From the NCBI RefSeq assembly GCF_050436995.1, contig NC_134775.1, positions 4,317,124-4,381,123 of the forward strand: a stretch of DNA of 64,000 nt, in the 5' to 3' direction. A program made the translations under genes and the position numbers. The notes beneath the pieces were generated by a model, which was not told where the DNA came from, searched no databases, and worked only from the letters and a program-made list of their open reading frames with translations. This DNA comes from Anticarsia gemmatalis. Lineage: Eukaryota > Arthropoda > Insecta > Lepidoptera > Erebidae. Positions 63,435-64,000 of the stretch are shown here, one piece after another (position 1 is the stretch's first letter; each line of letters begins with the position of its first letter).

Positions 63435-64000
63435 TCGGTTGTTTGATATTTGCACTTACGTCATTGTAATTTTAAGGGTGCGACATGTTGCGGTTTAGAA
63501 GGTATGCCCGCCCTTCTATCGGAATTTGCACATAGTCCTGCACTCCACCCTGGGTGCTGGTGTATGCGTAATGCGCATACGAACCACTCCTATGGTCGTG
63601 AGCCGGGGCGATCACATAACGATTCCGATAAGTGTGTTACAGTAGGGAATTACATACAAATAATACTGATGAGCTCGAGTTGATACGGTGACGACCCGTT
63701 TCCGAGTTGATACGTGTGCTTACGACCTTAAATCAACTACAGAGTGGTCGTTTGCTTTAGATAGTTAATTCTAGCAAAATCAATCATTATTTTATGTTTC
63801 ACAGCACTTTCAGAAATGAATTAATGTTTGAATATTATGAATCTTCAAACCTGTATAACTCGGTTCAAAGCGATCCTACCGGTTTTGTGCCATACTAACT
63901 ATTGCTTCAAATGGCTAGCTCTATCGATACATGCCACTTTTTTTTGTTGGCCGGCACTTTGAAAAAAGGCCCAAAAATGTATGGAGCGTGGATGATCTCC

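Larger units (their letters stand above)
59330..64000. mobile_element. Large DDE transposon with very long inverted arms (superfamily unclear)
   Basis: About 59330-60200 (minus an inserted MITE) mirrors 63435-64000. Landmarks are GGTCGTAAGCACACGTATCAACTCGG at 59585 and its complement ending 63730, and outside it a further 250 bp of mirrored sequence reaching LINE RNase H sequence on both sides. The arms continue to the window edge. The body carries the transposase at 60586-62836. The inner terminal motif resembles that of the MITE at 47721-48879. Confidence 0.75.

Noticed and set aside
1..64000. CRISPR arrays, operons with ribosome-binding sites or bacterial promoters
   Set aside because: The sequence is eukaryotic; tandem repeats seen are minisatellites or microsatellites without spacer structure.

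Overview
The window is eukaryotic and almost certainly comes from a moth or butterfly (Lepidoptera). It is AT-rich, contains short introns, and is packed with repeats I recognise from lepidopteran genomes: LEP1-type Helitrons that start TCTATACTAATATTATAAAG and end GGTCAGCTAG, SINEs carrying CCCACTGCTGGGCAA, piggyBac elements, FLYWCH-type MULEs and jockey/CR1-type LINEs. I see no convincing ordinary host gene. Nearly every base belongs to a mobile element, nested up to about five levels deep, and many insertions can be proven by target-site duplications (TSDs) or by uninterrupted copies of the same site elsewhere in the window.

Centrepiece: a complete 14.0-kb Polinton/Maverick (adintovirus-like) element at 18297-32296. 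It has 110-bp terminal inverted repeats and a perfect 6-bp TSD (ATTGGT), and it sits in an older TA-flanked element (18199-33113). Gene order: small gene A (minus), small gene B, protein-primed DNA polymerase B, packaging ATPase, a conserved Polinton protein, chromodomain integrase, phospholipase-A2 minor capsid protein, adenain-like protease, penton-like protein, a 48-residue basic protein, double-jelly-roll major capsid protein and a conserved 159-residue protein. Most genes carry disabling lesions. A second Polinton of the same family occupies 1-4311 in the opposite orientation and runs off the left edge.

Left region (4312-18198): a Gypsy-like LTR element truncated by the left Polinton; a decayed LINE; and a MULE (8415-17739) whose right terminal repeat was split by a Helitron complex (11278-17491). 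That complex holds a LINE and a second, much fresher MULE with a 9-bp TSD (14431-16852).

Right region (32303-47527): remnants of the TA element, a RAG1/Transib-like transposase pseudogene abutting a broken piggyBac transposase, then a third MULE (39135-47527) into whose TTAA an apparently intact piggyBac (39249-44113) inserted; that piggyBac was itself split by another TA element (41355-43696).

Far right (47528-64000): MITEs with TTA duplications, a 5.1-kb LINE inserted into the ORF1 of another LINE and ending in about 113 copies of a hexanucleotide, an ORF1-only retroelement inside a LINE RNase H gene, and a DDE-type transposon of unclear superfamily with very long inverted arms that continue to the window edge. 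The genes do not form one host pathway; the only cooperating set is the Polinton replication-integration-virion module.
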